Assembly: GCA_963846565.1 (NCBI GenBank)
Contig: CAWJWL010000003.1
Span: 310,001-374,000, forward strand
Reading direction: 5' to 3'
Origin: WHSW01 sp963846565
GTDB taxonomy: Bacteria; Actinomycetota; Thermoleophilia; Solirubrobacterales; 70-9
DNA length: 64,000 nt
Shown: one piece after another, positions 1-8,387 of the stretch
Position numbering within the stretch: position 1 is the stretch's first letter
Layout: every line of letters begins with the position of its first letter
Made by a program: the position numbers and the translations under genes
The notes under the pieces: generated by a model
Databases searched by the model: none
What the model was told of the DNA's origin: nothing
The model's input: the letters and a program-made list of their open reading frames with translations, nothing else

Positions 1-674
1 TCGGCGCTGACCACGAGCGCCCGCTCGCAGCCGAGGCCCACCAGGGCCTCGGCGATCGTCTCCTGGTAGCGGCGATCGGAGACACCGAGCAGCTGGCGAT
101 CGGCGCCGGCGGGGTTGGTCAGCGGGCCGAGGAAGTTGAAGATCGTGCGGACCGCGAGCTCCTTGCGCACCGGGACGACGTGCTTCATGGCGGCGTGATG
201 GCGCGGCGCGAACATGAAGCCGAAGCCGATCTCGTCGATCGAGCGCGCGACCCCCACCGGGTCGAGCTCGATCTTGACCCCGAGCGCCTCGAGCAGGTCG
301 GCGGAGCCGGAGCGGCTGGTGGAGGAGCGGTTGCCGTGCTTGGCGACGGCGCACCCCGCGGCCGCCGCGACCAGCGCCGCTGGGGTCGAGATGTTGAAGG
401 TGCTCGGCCCACCGCCTGTTCCCGCGGTGTCGAGCAGGTCGGGTCGGTCGACCTCGACCGAGACGGCGAGGCGGCGCATCGTCTGTGCCAGGCCGACCAG
501 CTCGGGGACCGTCTCCCCCTTCGAGCGCAGCGCGATCAGGAAGGCTGCGGTCTGCACCTCGCTCGCCCGCCCCTCCATGATCTCGTCGAGGACCGCCGAG
601 GCGTGGTCGCTGGTCAGGTGGGCGCCTGCTGCCACCTCCTCGATGGCGCGGGTGAGGATCGGGTTAGGAGCCAT
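1..674 (-). CDS. trpD: Anthranilate phosphoribosyltransferase, 3' end cut by window edge
   Basis: Transfers the phosphoribosyl group of PRPP to anthranilate, the second step of tryptophan synthesis. The first 224 residues are visible and the C-terminus lies outside the window. The PRPP-binding GTGG motif is at residues 85-88, KHGNRS at 112-117 and GPLTNPA at 183-189, all in the family order. The ATG start overlaps the end of trpG by 11 bp, so the two are probably translationally coupled in a trpE-trpG-trpD operon. Nothing in the visible part looks damaged. Confidence 0.95.
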   Translation of the reverse strand, partial: MAPNPILTRAIEEVAAGAHLTSDHASAVLDEIMEGRASEVQTAAFLIALRSKGETVPELVGLAQTMRRLAVSVEVDRPDLLDTAGTGGGPSTFNISTPAALVAAAAGCAVAKHGNRSSTSRSGSADLLEALGVKIELDPVGVARSIDEIGFGFMFAPRHHAAMKHVVPVRKELAVRTIFNFLGPLTNPAGADRQLLGVSDRRYQETIAEALVGLGCERALVVSA

Positions 675-1230
675 TGCCGAGAAAGTTCGCGAGCATCTTC
701 CGGCCCTCGGGGGTGAGGACGGATTCTGGGTGGAACTGGACCCCCTGGGCGGGGAGCGAGCGGTGGCGGACCCCCATGACGACGTCACCGTAGCTCGCGG
801 TCTGCTCGAGCTCCGGCGGCAGCTCGGGGTCGGCGATCAGCGAGTGGTAGCGGCCGCCCCGAAGTGGGTTCGGGAGCCCGGCGAAGACGCCGGCGCCTTC
901 GTGCTCGATCTCGGCTTCCTTGCCGTGGATCGGCTCACCGCGGATCGTGCGCCCGCCGAAGGACTCGACCAGCGCCTGGTGGCCGAGGCAGACGCCGAGT
1001 GTCGGGACGCCCGCCTCGGGGAAAGCGCGTGCGGCCTCGATCGAGATCCCCGCCTCCGCCGGCGTGCACGGGCCGGGCGAGATCACCAGCCGGTCGGGCG
1101 AGCGCCCGAGCAGGTCCGCCACGGTCGCCTTGTCGTTGCGGACGACGTCGACCTCTGCCCCGAGCTCACCCAGGTACTGGACGAGGTTGTAGGTGAAGGA
1201 GTCGTAGTTGTCGATCACCAGCACGCGCAT
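664..1230 (-). CDS. trpG: Anthranilate synthase glutamine amidotransferase subunit
   Basis: Class I glutamine amidotransferase of 188 aa that supplies ammonia to TrpE for conversion of chorismate to anthranilate. The catalytic triad is visible: Cys81 in GVCLGHQ, His167 and Glu169 in QFHPES. The oxyanion motif SPGPCTP is at 51-57. It starts 2 bp after the trpE stop. A PabA role in folate synthesis is possible for this family, since many actinobacteria share one amidotransferase, but the position in a trp cluster favours TrpG. Confidence 0.95.
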   Translation of the reverse strand: MRVLVIDNYDSFTYNLVQYLGELGAEVDVVRNDKATVADLLGRSPDRLVISPGPCTPAEAGISIEAARAFPEAGVPTLGVCLGHQALVESFGGRTIRGEPIHGKEAEIEHEGAGVFAGLPNPLRGGRYHSLIADPELPPELEQTASYGDVVMGVRHRSLPAQGVQFHPESVLTPEGRKMLANFLGNGS

Positions 1231-1232
1231 CG

Positions 1233-2819
1233 CTATCCCCACTCCGGCTGAGCTTCGGCCAGGGCCACGGCCTCGAAGACGGCCCTCGCCTTGTTGACGG
1301 ATTCGCGGTACTCGTAATCGGGCTTGGCATCGGCGACTGTGCCACCGCCGGCCTGGACGTGGATCTGGCCGTCCTTGACGACCACGGTGCGGATGTGGAT
1401 CGCCGTATCGAGATCGCCCGTGAAGCTGACGTACCCGACAGCGCCCCCGTATGAGCATCGCTTGTGGGGCTCGAGCTCGTCGATGATCTGCATCGCGCGC
1501 ACCTTCGGCGCCCCGGAGAGGGTGCCCGCCGGCAGCACCGCCCGCAACGCGTCCATCGCCCCGACTCCCTCGCGCAGCGTGCCCGACACCTGGCTGACGA
1601 TGTGGAAGACGTGCGAGTAGGTCTCGACGACCATGTACTCGTCGACGCTGACGCTGCCGTACTCGCAGACGCGTCCGAGGTCGTTGCGGCCGAGGTCGAC
1701 CAGCATCACGTGCTCGGCGCGCTCCTTCTCGTCGGCGAGGAGCGCAGCCGCCTGGCGGCGATCCTCCTCGTCTGTCTCGCCGCGGGGATACGTGCCCGCG
1801 ATCGGCCGTGTCTCCGCCCTCCGGCCGCTGACCTTGACCAGCGGCTCGGGCGAGGCCCCGGCGATCTGGAAGTCGCCGAACTCGAGGTAGTACATGTAGG
1901 GCGAGGGGTTGACGGTGCGCAGGCCGCGGTAGATCGAGAACGCCTCCACCGGCGCCGGGGCGCTGAACCGCTGGGAGGGCACGACCTGGAAGGCATCGCC
2001 GGCGTAGAGGTAGTCGACGATCCGGGAGACGTTGGCCTCGAAGTGCTCGCGGCTCACGTTCGAGACCCAACCGGACGTTCCGCCCGCCTCCTCCGCTTCG
2101 CGTCCGGGGGCGGCCGGGTCAGCCGAGGGACGAAGTCCGCCGGGCGGCTGCCGGCGCTCCACTACGGGCCGCTTGCGAGGCGGCGGGACCGGACCACGGA
2201 GCACCTTCCGAGTCTCGTCGATGACGCCGACGGCACGGTCGAATGCCGCGTCGACGCCGTCGTCCGTGAACGCGTAGGCGATCACCCGGACCTCGTGCTT
2301 GAGGTGGTCGAAGGCGAGCATCAACTCGCAGACCATCAGCGCCATGTCCGGGAGCCCGAGCGGATCCGGGTTCGGCTCCGCGAGCGGCTCGACCGTGCGC
2401 ACGAGGTCGTAGCCGAAGAAGCCGACCGCGCCGCCGGCAAACGGCGGCAGGTCCTCGGCGCGAGCAACCCGGAACCTGCCGAGCTTCTCGGCAACAACGC
2501 CGTAGGGATCGGCGACCGGCGATTGGACGACTTCCCCGTCGCGGCTCTCGGTGAGGACGCCGTCGCTCCAGCGAAGCTCCGAGCGGGGGCGAAAGCCGAG
2601 GAAGGAGTAGCGGCCGAGGCGCCCCTGCTCCGCCGACTCGAGCAGGAACGACGGGCCGGCGAACGCCTCGCGCAGCTTCAGGAATGCGGAGACCGGCGTC
2701 TCGCAGTCGTCGACGAAGCGGTAGCTGACCGGGACGACGTTGGCCTCGCGGGCGAGCTCCCGCGCCCCGTCGAGGTCGGGGACGAGGTGGACTGCGGAGT
2801 CGTCAGCGGCGACGGCCAT
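1233..2819 (-). CDS. trpE: Anthranilate synthase component I
   Basis: Chorismate-using enzyme of 528 aa that forms anthranilate with TrpG. The LLES motif (residues 59-62) of the tryptophan feedback site is present, and the C-terminal chorismate-binding domain carries the expected signatures (PSPYMYYL, AGTYPRG, LVDLGRNDLGRV, LSGAPK). The linker between the N-terminal and catalytic domains, about residues 222-250, is unusually long and Pro/Ala/Gly-rich. About residues 230-248 of it are encoded by a 55-bp dispersed repeat found twice more in this window. The start overlaps hisIE by 17 bp. Confidence 0.95.
   Translation of the reverse strand: MAVAADDSAVHLVPDLDGARELAREANVVPVSYRFVDDCETPVSAFLKLREAFAGPSFLLESAEQGRLGRYSFLGFRPRSELRWSDGVLTESRDGEVVQSPVADPYGVVAEKLGRFRVARAEDLPPFAGGAVGFFGYDLVRTVEPLAEPNPDPLGLPDMALMVCELMLAFDHLKHEVRVIAYAFTDDGVDAAFDRAVGVIDETRKVLRGPVPPPRKRPVVERRQPPGGLRPSADPAAPGREAEEAGGTSGWVSNVSREHFEANVSRIVDYLYAGDAFQVVPSQRFSAPAPVEAFSIYRGLRTVNPSPYMYYLEFGDFQIAGASPEPLVKVSGRRAETRPIAGTYPRGETDEEDRRQAAALLADEKERAEHVMLVDLGRNDLGRVCEYGSVSVDEYMVVETYSHVFHIVSQVSGTLREGVGAMDALRAVLPAGTLSGAPKVRAMQIIDELEPHKRCSYGGAVGYVSFTGDLDTAIHIRTVVVKDGQIHVQAGGGTVADAKPDYEYRESVNKARAVFEAVALAEAQPEWG
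2075..2129 (-). repeat. Dispersed 55-bp repeat, copy A (inside trpE)
   Basis: This 55-bp segment matches 33471-33525 at 54 of 55 positions in inverted orientation, and 44967-45020 at roughly 80% by eye. In trpE it is read in frame and encodes about residues 230-248 of the inter-domain linker. Read on the minus strand it can fold into an imperfect hairpin with outer arms CCGCC and GGCGG and contains the purine-rich core GGAGGAGG. The orientation given is the one shared by the three copies. Confidence 0.8.
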
Positions 2820-3459
2820 TGAGCTCCTCGAGCGCCGCTGAGAGCGGCAGATCGCGGGAGAGCAGCAGCACCTCCAAGTGGTAGAGGACGTCGGCGGCCT
2901 CCTCGGCGAGGCGCTCGTCCGATTCGCCCGCCGCGGCCCGCGCGACCTCCTCCGCCTCCTCCCGAACCTTGGCGCCGATCCGCTCGGGATCGTCGAGGAG
3001 CTCGGTTGTGTACGAGCCTTCGGGACGCTCGCGCTTGCGCTCGGCCAGCGTTCGCTCGAGCACGTCCAGGGCCTCGTAGGGCGCGGGCGCCGGCTCGCCC
3101 GACACGGCGGGCCCGTCGACCGCGCCGTCGGCGGTCCCGTCGAGGTCGCGGTAGAAGCAGGAGCGCTCGCCCGTGTGGCACGCGGGACCGGCCGGCTCGA
3201 CCAACGCGATCACGGCATCCCCATCGCAGTCGTAGCGGAGCTGTCGCAGGCGCTGAACGTTGCCGGAGGTCTCGCCCTTGCGCCAGAGCTCGCCCCGCGA
3301 GCGGCTGAAGAAGTGGACCTCGCCGCTCTCGCGGGTCAGCCGCAGAGCCTCCTCGTTCATGTAGGCGAGGGTCAGCACCTCCCCCGTGCGCCAATCCTGC
3401 ATCACGCACGGCACGAGACCGCGCTCGTCGAAGTTCGGCGCCATCGCCATGCGCGCCAT
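2803..3459 (-). CDS. hisIE: Bifunctional phosphoribosyl-AMP cyclohydrolase / phosphoribosyl-ATP pyrophosphatase
   Basis: Catalyses the second and third steps of histidine synthesis. The HisI domain covers about residues 8-105, with SRSRGELWRKGETSGN, the metal-binding DCD at 77-79 and Cys94/Cys101 in PACHTG...SCF. The HisE MazG-like domain covers about 128-218, with acidic motifs EEAEEV (167-172) and EEAADV (186-191). A Pro/Ala-rich linker joins them. Alternative ATG starts exist at codons 4 and 6. The gene is divergent from cydA with only 25 bp between them, so both promoters must be very compact or lie inside the neighbouring genes. Confidence 0.93.
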   Translation of the reverse strand: MARMAMAPNFDERGLVPCVMQDWRTGEVLTLAYMNEEALRLTRESGEVHFFSRSRGELWRKGETSGNVQRLRQLRYDCDGDAVIALVEPAGPACHTGERSCFYRDLDGTADGAVDGPAVSGEPAPAPYEALDVLERTLAERKRERPEGSYTTELLDDPERIGAKVREEAEEVARAAAGESDERLAEEAADVLYHLEVLLLSRDLPLSAALEELNGRRR

Positions 3460-3472
3460 CGTAGGGCAGCAA

Positions 3473-3478
3473 TACGCT
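3473..3478 (+). promoter_or_regulatory. Possible -10 element of cydA
   Basis: TACGCT fits the actinobacterial TANNNT pattern and ends 6 bp before the GTG of cydA. No ribosome-binding site precedes the GTG, so a leaderless transcript is plausible. No convincing -35 element is visible. This is inference from a very short motif. Confidence 0.25.
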
Positions 3479-3484
3479 TGGCCC

Positions 3485-4849
3485 GTGGACCTGCTGCCGA
3501 TCGCCGATACGTTCAGCCGGGTCGACCAGTCCTACCTGCTCGAAGCGAGGCAGATGCAGGCGCTCTCGCTCGGCGTCCACATCCCGCTCGTGTGCTTCGG
3601 GATCGCCTTCCCGGCGATCGTGCTCTTCACCGAGGGCCTGTGGCTGCGCACAGGCAACCCGGTATACCGCCAGGTCGCGAAGCGCTGGTCGAAGGTGATG
3701 CTGATCCTGTTCGCGGTCGGAGTCGTCACCGGAACCGTGCTCTCGTTCGAGCTCGGCCTCCTCTGGCCCGGGTTCATGGAGACGTTCGGCGACGTCTTCG
3801 GGATCGCGTTCGCCTTCGAGGGGATCTCGTTCTTCGTCGAGGCGATCTTCATCGCGATCTACGTCTACGGCTGGGACCGCCTCTCTGCAAAGCACCACTT
3901 CCTCACCGGGCTCCCGATCGTGATCAGCGGCTTCACCGGGTCGCTGTTCGTGATCTCGGTCAACGGCTGGATGAACAACCCGACCGGTTTCGACATCAAG
4001 GGCGGCGAGGTCACGAACGTGGAGCCGTTCAAGGCGCTCTTCAACGACTTCTTCTGGCACGAGCTCGTCCACATGTACCTCGCCGGCTTCATCGTCTGCG
4101 GCTTCCTCGTCGCCGGCGTCTATGCGGCGTCGAGGCTGCGCGGGCGCCGCGACCTCTACAGCCGCGTAGCCCTGATAATCCCGCTCACGGTCGCCTGCCT
4201 CGCGGCCCCGGCCCAGCTGCTCGCCGGGGACTGGGCGGGCCGCACCGTCGCGGAGCACCAGCCGGTGAAGCTGGCGGCGTTCGAGGGGCTCGAGGAGACG
4301 ACCAAGGGCGCCCCCTTCAACATCGGCGGGATCTACTACGACGGCTCCAACCACGGCGGGATCACGATCCCGGACCTGCTCTCGATCCTCGCGTTTCACG
4401 ATCCGAGCGCGACCGTCGAGGGGCTCGATGCGGTCCCGAGATCCGACCGCCCGCCGGTCGCCGTGGTCCGCAATGCGTTCTCCGCCATGGTCTTCATCGG
4501 CTCGGGCCTCGCCCTGCTCGCGGCGCTCTACCTCCTCACCTGGTGGCGGAAGGGGCGGCTGCCGTTGTCGAGGTGGTTCCTGCGCGCCGTCGTCATCGCC
4601 GGGCCGCTCGCCTTCGTCGCCCTGATCGCCGGCTGGGTCACGACCGAGGTCGGACGCCAACCGTGGATCGTCTACGGCGTCATGCGCGTCGACGAAGCCG
4701 TCACCGGCGCCGAGGGGATCCCGATCGGCTACGCGAGCCTGGCGCTCGTCTACGTCGGCCTTGCGATGGTCGTCTTCTGGCTTCTGCGAAGGCTCGCCCG
4801 CAAGCCGATCGAGGACGAGCTTCCGGCGCCGCCGCGAGGCGAACCGTGA
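3485..4849 (+). CDS. cydA: Cytochrome bd-type quinol oxidase subunit I
   Basis: Membrane subunit (454 aa) of the high-affinity quinol:O2 oxidoreductase. Family landmarks are visible: an early helix with His32 (the family's haem b595 ligand), the block FAFEGISFFVEAIFIAIYVYGWDRL-type with conserved acidic residues around 112-119, the NGWMNNP motif at 160-166 and His196 in ELVHMYLAGF. At 454 aa it is shorter than the E. coli protein, consistent with the short Q-loop form. I start it at GTG 3485. The frame stays open upstream to 3386, but that stretch overlaps hisIE and gives no family sequence. It overlaps cydB by 4 bp (GTGA). Confidence 0.93.
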   Translation: MDLLPIADTFSRVDQSYLLEARQMQALSLGVHIPLVCFGIAFPAIVLFTEGLWLRTGNPVYRQVAKRWSKVMLILFAVGVVTGTVLSFELGLLWPGFMETFGDVFGIAFAFEGISFFVEAIFIAIYVYGWDRLSAKHHFLTGLPIVISGFTGSLFVISVNGWMNNPTGFDIKGGEVTNVEPFKALFNDFFWHELVHMYLAGFIVCGFLVAGVYAASRLRGRRDLYSRVALIIPLTVACLAAPAQLLAGDWAGRTVAEHQPVKLAAFEGLEETTKGAPFNIGGIYYDGSNHGGITIPDLLSILAFHDPSATVEGLDAVPRSDRPPVAVVRNAFSAMVFIGSGLALLAALYLLTWWRKGRLPLSRWFLRAVVIAGPLAFVALIAGWVTTEVGRQPWIVYGVMRVDEAVTGAEGIPIGYASLALVYVGLAMVVFWLLRRLARKPIEDELPAPPRGEP

Positions 4850-5898
4850 GCGCGGTCGACGTCGTCGCCGCCGTCCTCGTCGTCGGGCTGAGCGCCTACG
4901 CGGTCCTCGGCGGCGCCGACTTCGGCGCCGGCTTCTGGGACCTGACCGCGGGCGGCGCCGAGCGCGGCTCGCGGATCCGGGGCATGGTCAAGCGCTCGAT
5001 GAGCCCGGTCTGGGAGGCGAACCACGTCTGGCTGATCTTCGTCCTCGTCGTCATGTGGACCGGCTTCCCCGGCGCCTTCGGCCCGGTGATGTCGACGCTC
5101 TACGTGCCGCTCTTCATCGCCATGGTCGGGATCATCTTCCGCGGCGCCGCGTTCGCCCTGCGCGGCGAGGCGGCGACCGTCGGCGAGGCGCGCGCCCTCG
5201 GGGGCACGTTCGCGCTCGCGTCGCTGATCGTCCCGTTCTGCTTCGGCACCATCGTCGGCGCGGTCGCGAGCGGCGCCGTCAGCGTCCCGGCCGACAGCTC
5301 GGACCCCTTCGGCGGCTGGACCGACTCGACGGCGCTATACACCGGCGTTCTCGCCGTCGCCTGCGGCGCCTACCTCTCTGCGGTCTTCCTCGCCGCTGAC
5401 GCCGTCCGCGCCGGGCTGCCCGACCTGATCGAGGCATTCCGGCGCCGTGCGCTCGGGGCGGCGGCGACCGCCGGCCTGCTGGCCGCGGGCGGGCTGGTGG
5501 TCCTCCACGAGAACGAGCCGGCCCTCTACGACGGCCTCACCTCCGGCGGCGGAATCGTCTTCCTCGCCGGGTCGGCGATCGCGGGGGCGGCCACGCTCGG
5601 CCTCCTCTGGACCGCGCGCTTCGGCCCGGCACGGTTCAGCTCGGCGATCGCCGTCGGTGCGGTGATCGCCGGCCTCGCGGTCGCGATGCGTCCCGATTTC
5701 CTCCCCGGTGAGCTGACCCTTGCGGACGCGGCTGCCACGGACACGACGCTCACCGCGCTCCTGATCGCCTTCGCCGTCGCCGCGCTCGTCCTCGGGCCCG
5801 CCCTCTCCCTCCTCTATCGCCTTACCCTGCGTGGGACCTTGGACACCGAGTTCCACCCGATCGGCGCCGCCGACCCCGAACCGACGGAGCGGCCGTGA
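4846..5898 (+). CDS. cydB: Cytochrome bd-type quinol oxidase subunit II
   Basis: Partner subunit of CydA, 350 aa with about eight hydrophobic segments. The N-terminal GGADFGAGFWDL and the conserved WEANHVWLIFVLVVMW motif (about residues 57-72) identify the family. It starts with GTG in a GTGA overlap with the cydA stop, indicating translational coupling. A much longer open frame extends upstream in this phase, but that part is antisense to hisIE and out of frame with cydA, so I exclude it. Two further tiny genes follow with overlapping starts. No cydCD transporter genes are visible nearby. Confidence 0.93.
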   Translation: MSAVDVVAAVLVVGLSAYAVLGGADFGAGFWDLTAGGAERGSRIRGMVKRSMSPVWEANHVWLIFVLVVMWTGFPGAFGPVMSTLYVPLFIAMVGIIFRGAAFALRGEAATVGEARALGGTFALASLIVPFCFGTIVGAVASGAVSVPADSSDPFGGWTDSTALYTGVLAVACGAYLSAVFLAADAVRAGLPDLIEAFRRRALGAAATAGLLAAGGLVVLHENEPALYDGLTSGGGIVFLAGSAIAGAATLGLLWTARFGPARFSSAIAVGAVIAGLAVAMRPDFLPGELTLADAAATDTTLTALLIAFAVAALVLGPALSLLYRLTLRGTLDTEFHPIGAADPEPTERP

Positions 5899-6083
5899 AG
5901 CGCGGCGGCCCGACCCTGCCCGCCGGCCTCGCCGCGTTTGCGATCGGTGGCGGCACCCTCTTCCTCGCCGAGGTCACCTGGCTGCAGATGTCGGCGGCGA
6001 TGGTGATGCTCCTCGGCGTCGCGCTCACCGTCGCCGGAATCGCGACGCCGGAGTTTCTCGAGGCCTCGGAGGAGGAGCAGTAG
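5895..6083 (+). CDS. Two-helix membrane micro-protein coupled to cydB
   Basis: A 62-residue protein beginning at a GTG that overlaps the cydB stop by 4 bp. It has two hydrophobic segments, about residues 9-28 (PAGLAAFAIGGGTLFLAEVT) and 31-50, then a short acidic tail ending EEEQ. Its position suggests an accessory subunit or assembly factor of the bd oxidase, comparable in place to CydX of proteobacteria. CydX, however, has one helix and I see no sequence likeness. Unknown family. Confidence 0.7.
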   Translation: MKRGGPTLPAGLAAFAIGGGTLFLAEVTWLQMSAAMVMLLGVALTVAGIATPEFLEASEEEQ

Positions 6084-6211
6084 TGGTCGTCAAGGCAAAG
6101 CCCGCCTGCAGTCACTGCGGCGCGACGCTCGAGCACTCCTGGAGCCGCTGCCCACGCTGCGGCAAGCGCTCGTGGGTGTGGCTCTTCCGGGGCCTCGGGC
6201 CGCGAACCTGA
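6083..6211 (+). CDS. Zinc-ribbon micro-protein downstream of cydAB
   Basis: A 42-residue protein starting at GTG 6083, sharing one base with the preceding stop. It holds two CxxC knuckles, CSHC and CPRC, spaced as in a zinc ribbon, and ends in a basic/aromatic tail (KRSWVWLFRGLGPRT). It ends 7 bp before the convergent era stop. The chain of overlaps places it in the cydAB transcript. Function is unknown; a single ribbon could bind protein, nucleic acid or metal. Confidence 0.65.
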   Translation: MVVKAKPACSHCGATLEHSWSRCPRCGKRSWVWLFRGLGPRT

Positions 6212-6218
6212 GGCTCTT

Positions 6219-7124
6219 TCAGTCGATCCCGAGCCGGTCGAGCAGGTCCTCGTCGCGGCGCCAGCTCTCGCGCACCCGCACCTGGAGGTCGAGGAAGACC
6301 TTGGCGCCGAGCTCGCGCTCGAGCTCCTTGCGGGCGGCGGTGCCGATGTCGCGCACCATGCGCCCGCCCTTGCCGATCAGGATCCCCTTCTGCGACTCGG
6401 TCTCGGCCCAGATCTGGGCTCGGACCTCGATCACGCCGTCCTCACGCGCCTCGATCTCCTCGACCGCGACCTCGACCGCGTGCGGGACCTCGGCGCGGGT
6501 GCGCTTCAGGACCTGCTCGCGGACCAGCTCGGCCAGATGAACGTCGCTGGGCTGATCGGAGCGGTCCTCCGGCGGATACATGAACGGCCCCTCCGGCAAG
6601 AGCGCCGAGAGGCGGGCGACGAGAGGTGGAAGACCGGTGCCCCGCTTGGCGGAGATCGGAAACACCTCATCGACCACCTCCATCTTCCCGACCGCCGCGA
6701 GCACCTCGGTCAGCGCCGGCTTCCGCAGACGGTCGATCTTGTTCACGGCGCAGATCACGGGCGCGCCGGACCGTGCGCTGAGCAGGTGAGATGCGATGAA
6801 GCGGTCGCCGGGGCCGACCCCCTGCTCCGCGTTGACCAGGAAGAGGACCGCGTCCGACTCCACCAGCTCGAGCTCGACCCGGCGTTGCATCCGCTCGGTG
6901 AGCACGTCGCGCGGGCGCTGCACCCCCGGTAGGTCGACGAGCACCATCTGCCAGCCTGCCGCGACGTCGGTCGCGACGCCCCGGCTCGCCCGTCGCGTGG
7001 TCTGGGGGCGGTCGGAGATGATCGCGACCTTCTGCCCGACGATGGCGTTGACCAGCGTCGACTTGCCGACGTTCGGACGACCGGCCAGGCCGACGAATCC
7101 GGCTCGGGTCCCCTCGGATTCCAT
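6219..7124 (-). CDS. era: GTPase Era
   Basis: Essential GTPase (301 aa) that binds 16S rRNA and helps mature the 30S subunit. G1 is GRPNVGKS at 15-22, the effector region DRPQTTR follows, G3 reads DLPG (64-67) and G4 is NKID at 128-131. The C-terminal KH domain carries the GILIGKGG loop. I start at ATG 7124; the longer open frame upstream is antisense to the Ig-like gene. It belongs to the phoH-ybeY-era neighbourhood but is separated from ybeY by the plus-strand gene at 7173. Confidence 0.95.
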   Translation of the reverse strand: MESEGTRAGFVGLAGRPNVGKSTLVNAIVGQKVAIISDRPQTTRRASRGVATDVAAGWQMVLVDLPGVQRPRDVLTERMQRRVELELVESDAVLFLVNAEQGVGPGDRFIASHLLSARSGAPVICAVNKIDRLRKPALTEVLAAVGKMEVVDEVFPISAKRGTGLPPLVARLSALLPEGPFMYPPEDRSDQPSDVHLAELVREQVLKRTRAEVPHAVEVAVEEIEAREDGVIEVRAQIWAETESQKGILIGKGGRMVRDIGTAARKELERELGAKVFLDLQVRVRESWRRDEDLLDRLGID

Positions 7125-7172
7125 CGTCACCAGCCTGCCATACTGGCCGCGCAGGCAGCCGAGGAGGGGACG

Positions 7173-8381
7173 ATGCGAGCCGCAGCAGCGATCATCGGGG
7201 CGACGATTCTGGCCTCGGCTGCAGCGGCGCCGGCCGCAGCGAACCAGGTGCCGGTGACCCAGGTGGACTTCTACCGGCTGTCGAGCCAGGAGCCTTCGCT
7301 GGTCGTTGGGGCACCGGGAATCCTCGCCAACGACTCCGACCCGGACGGCGATCCGATCACGGCGGAGCTGCTGGGCCCGCCAAACATCGGCACCGTCGAG
7401 CTGCGGAGGAACGGACGCTTCATCTACACGCCGCCGCCCGGGTTCAGCGGCCTCACCTCCTTCGACTACCTCGCCCGGGACAGTCCGTTCACGGTAAGCC
7501 AGTGCTGCGGCCACGTGTACATCTCGGTGACCAGCCCACCGGAGCCAGAGGACGACTCCTTCGCCGCTCTCGCGGGGATCTGGCGGCATGTCGGCGCGCC
7601 CGGCGTGCTCGCGAACGACACTGCCGACCGCGCGCGCCTCGTCGACGGGCCCGATCACGGCACGGTCAGACTCGGAGCCGACGGACGCTTCGCCTACCGC
7701 TCCAATCCGGGCTTCGCCGGGCTCGACACGTTCACGTACTACGCCGTGATCGCCGGAGAGGAGCCAGAGCCCGCAACCGTGACGATGCGGGTGAAGGCAT
7801 CGAACGATGAACCGCAGGCGGCGACCGACACCTACCTGACCGAGGAGGACACGCCAATCCTCATCGATGCGCCCGGCGTGCTCGGCAACGACTTCGATGC
7901 GGACGGAGATCCGCTCAGGGCCGAACTGGTCAGCAGTCCACTCGGCAGCGACTTCGACTTCCGGTCCGACGGCTCGTTCGAGTACTACCCGCCGCCGGAC
8001 TACGACAGCCCCGTCTCCTTCACCTACCGCGCGGACGACGGCCTCGTGGTGACCGATCCCGTACCGGTGCAGATCGAGATCCGAGCCGTCGACGACCCAC
8101 CCGTCGCTGAGGACGACGAGTACCACCTCGGTGGCGCCACGACGCTAACCGTCTCTTCGCCCGGGGTGCTCGCCAACGACTACGACACGGTCGAGGGCGA
8201 TGCGCTGAGAGCTCGGCTGCGCGGCATTGGAACGCGTAGGGGAACGCTGTCGCTCAGCCCGAACGGTTCGTTCACATACGTCCGCGACCCCGGCGCGCAC
8301 GGAATCGACCACTTCCGCTACCAGGTGCGCGACAGCGGCGGCGCGATCGGCAACACCGCCTACGTGTCGATCTACCGTTAG
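7173..8381 (+). CDS. Secreted protein with four Ig-like (VCBS/cadherin-type) repeats
   Basis: A 402-aa protein with a Sec signal peptide (about residues 1-24, cleavage near AAAAPAAA). It carries four tandem domains with the recurring pattern GVLANDxDxDGDPL ... GTVxLxxxGxFxYxPxPGFxGxDxFxY, near residues 40-125, 135-205, 215-300 and 310-400. This motif is typical of Ig-like repeats in bacterial surface adhesins. The last repeat ends at the stop, with no anchor or sorting signal visible. The site GAGGAGGGG lies 4 bp before the ATG. It is divergent from era. A secreted binding or structural role is an inference. Confidence 0.85.
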   Translation: MRAAAAIIGATILASAAAAPAAANQVPVTQVDFYRLSSQEPSLVVGAPGILANDSDPDGDPITAELLGPPNIGTVELRRNGRFIYTPPPGFSGLTSFDYLARDSPFTVSQCCGHVYISVTSPPEPEDDSFAALAGIWRHVGAPGVLANDTADRARLVDGPDHGTVRLGADGRFAYRSNPGFAGLDTFTYYAVIAGEEPEPATVTMRVKASNDEPQAATDTYLTEEDTPILIDAPGVLGNDFDADGDPLRAELVSSPLGSDFDFRSDGSFEYYPPPDYDSPVSFTYRADDGLVVTDPVPVQIEIRAVDDPPVAEDDEYHLGGATTLTVSSPGVLANDYDTVEGDALRARLRGIGTRRGTLSLSPNGSFTYVRDPGAHGIDHFRYQVRDSGGAIGNTAYVSIYR

Positions 8382-8387
8382 GCGCCC

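Noticed and set aside
2878..4845. Very long plus-strand frame leading into cydB
   Set aside because: It is antisense to hisIE and overlaps cydA out of phase. Family sequence begins only at GTG 4846, in a GTGA overlap with cydA.
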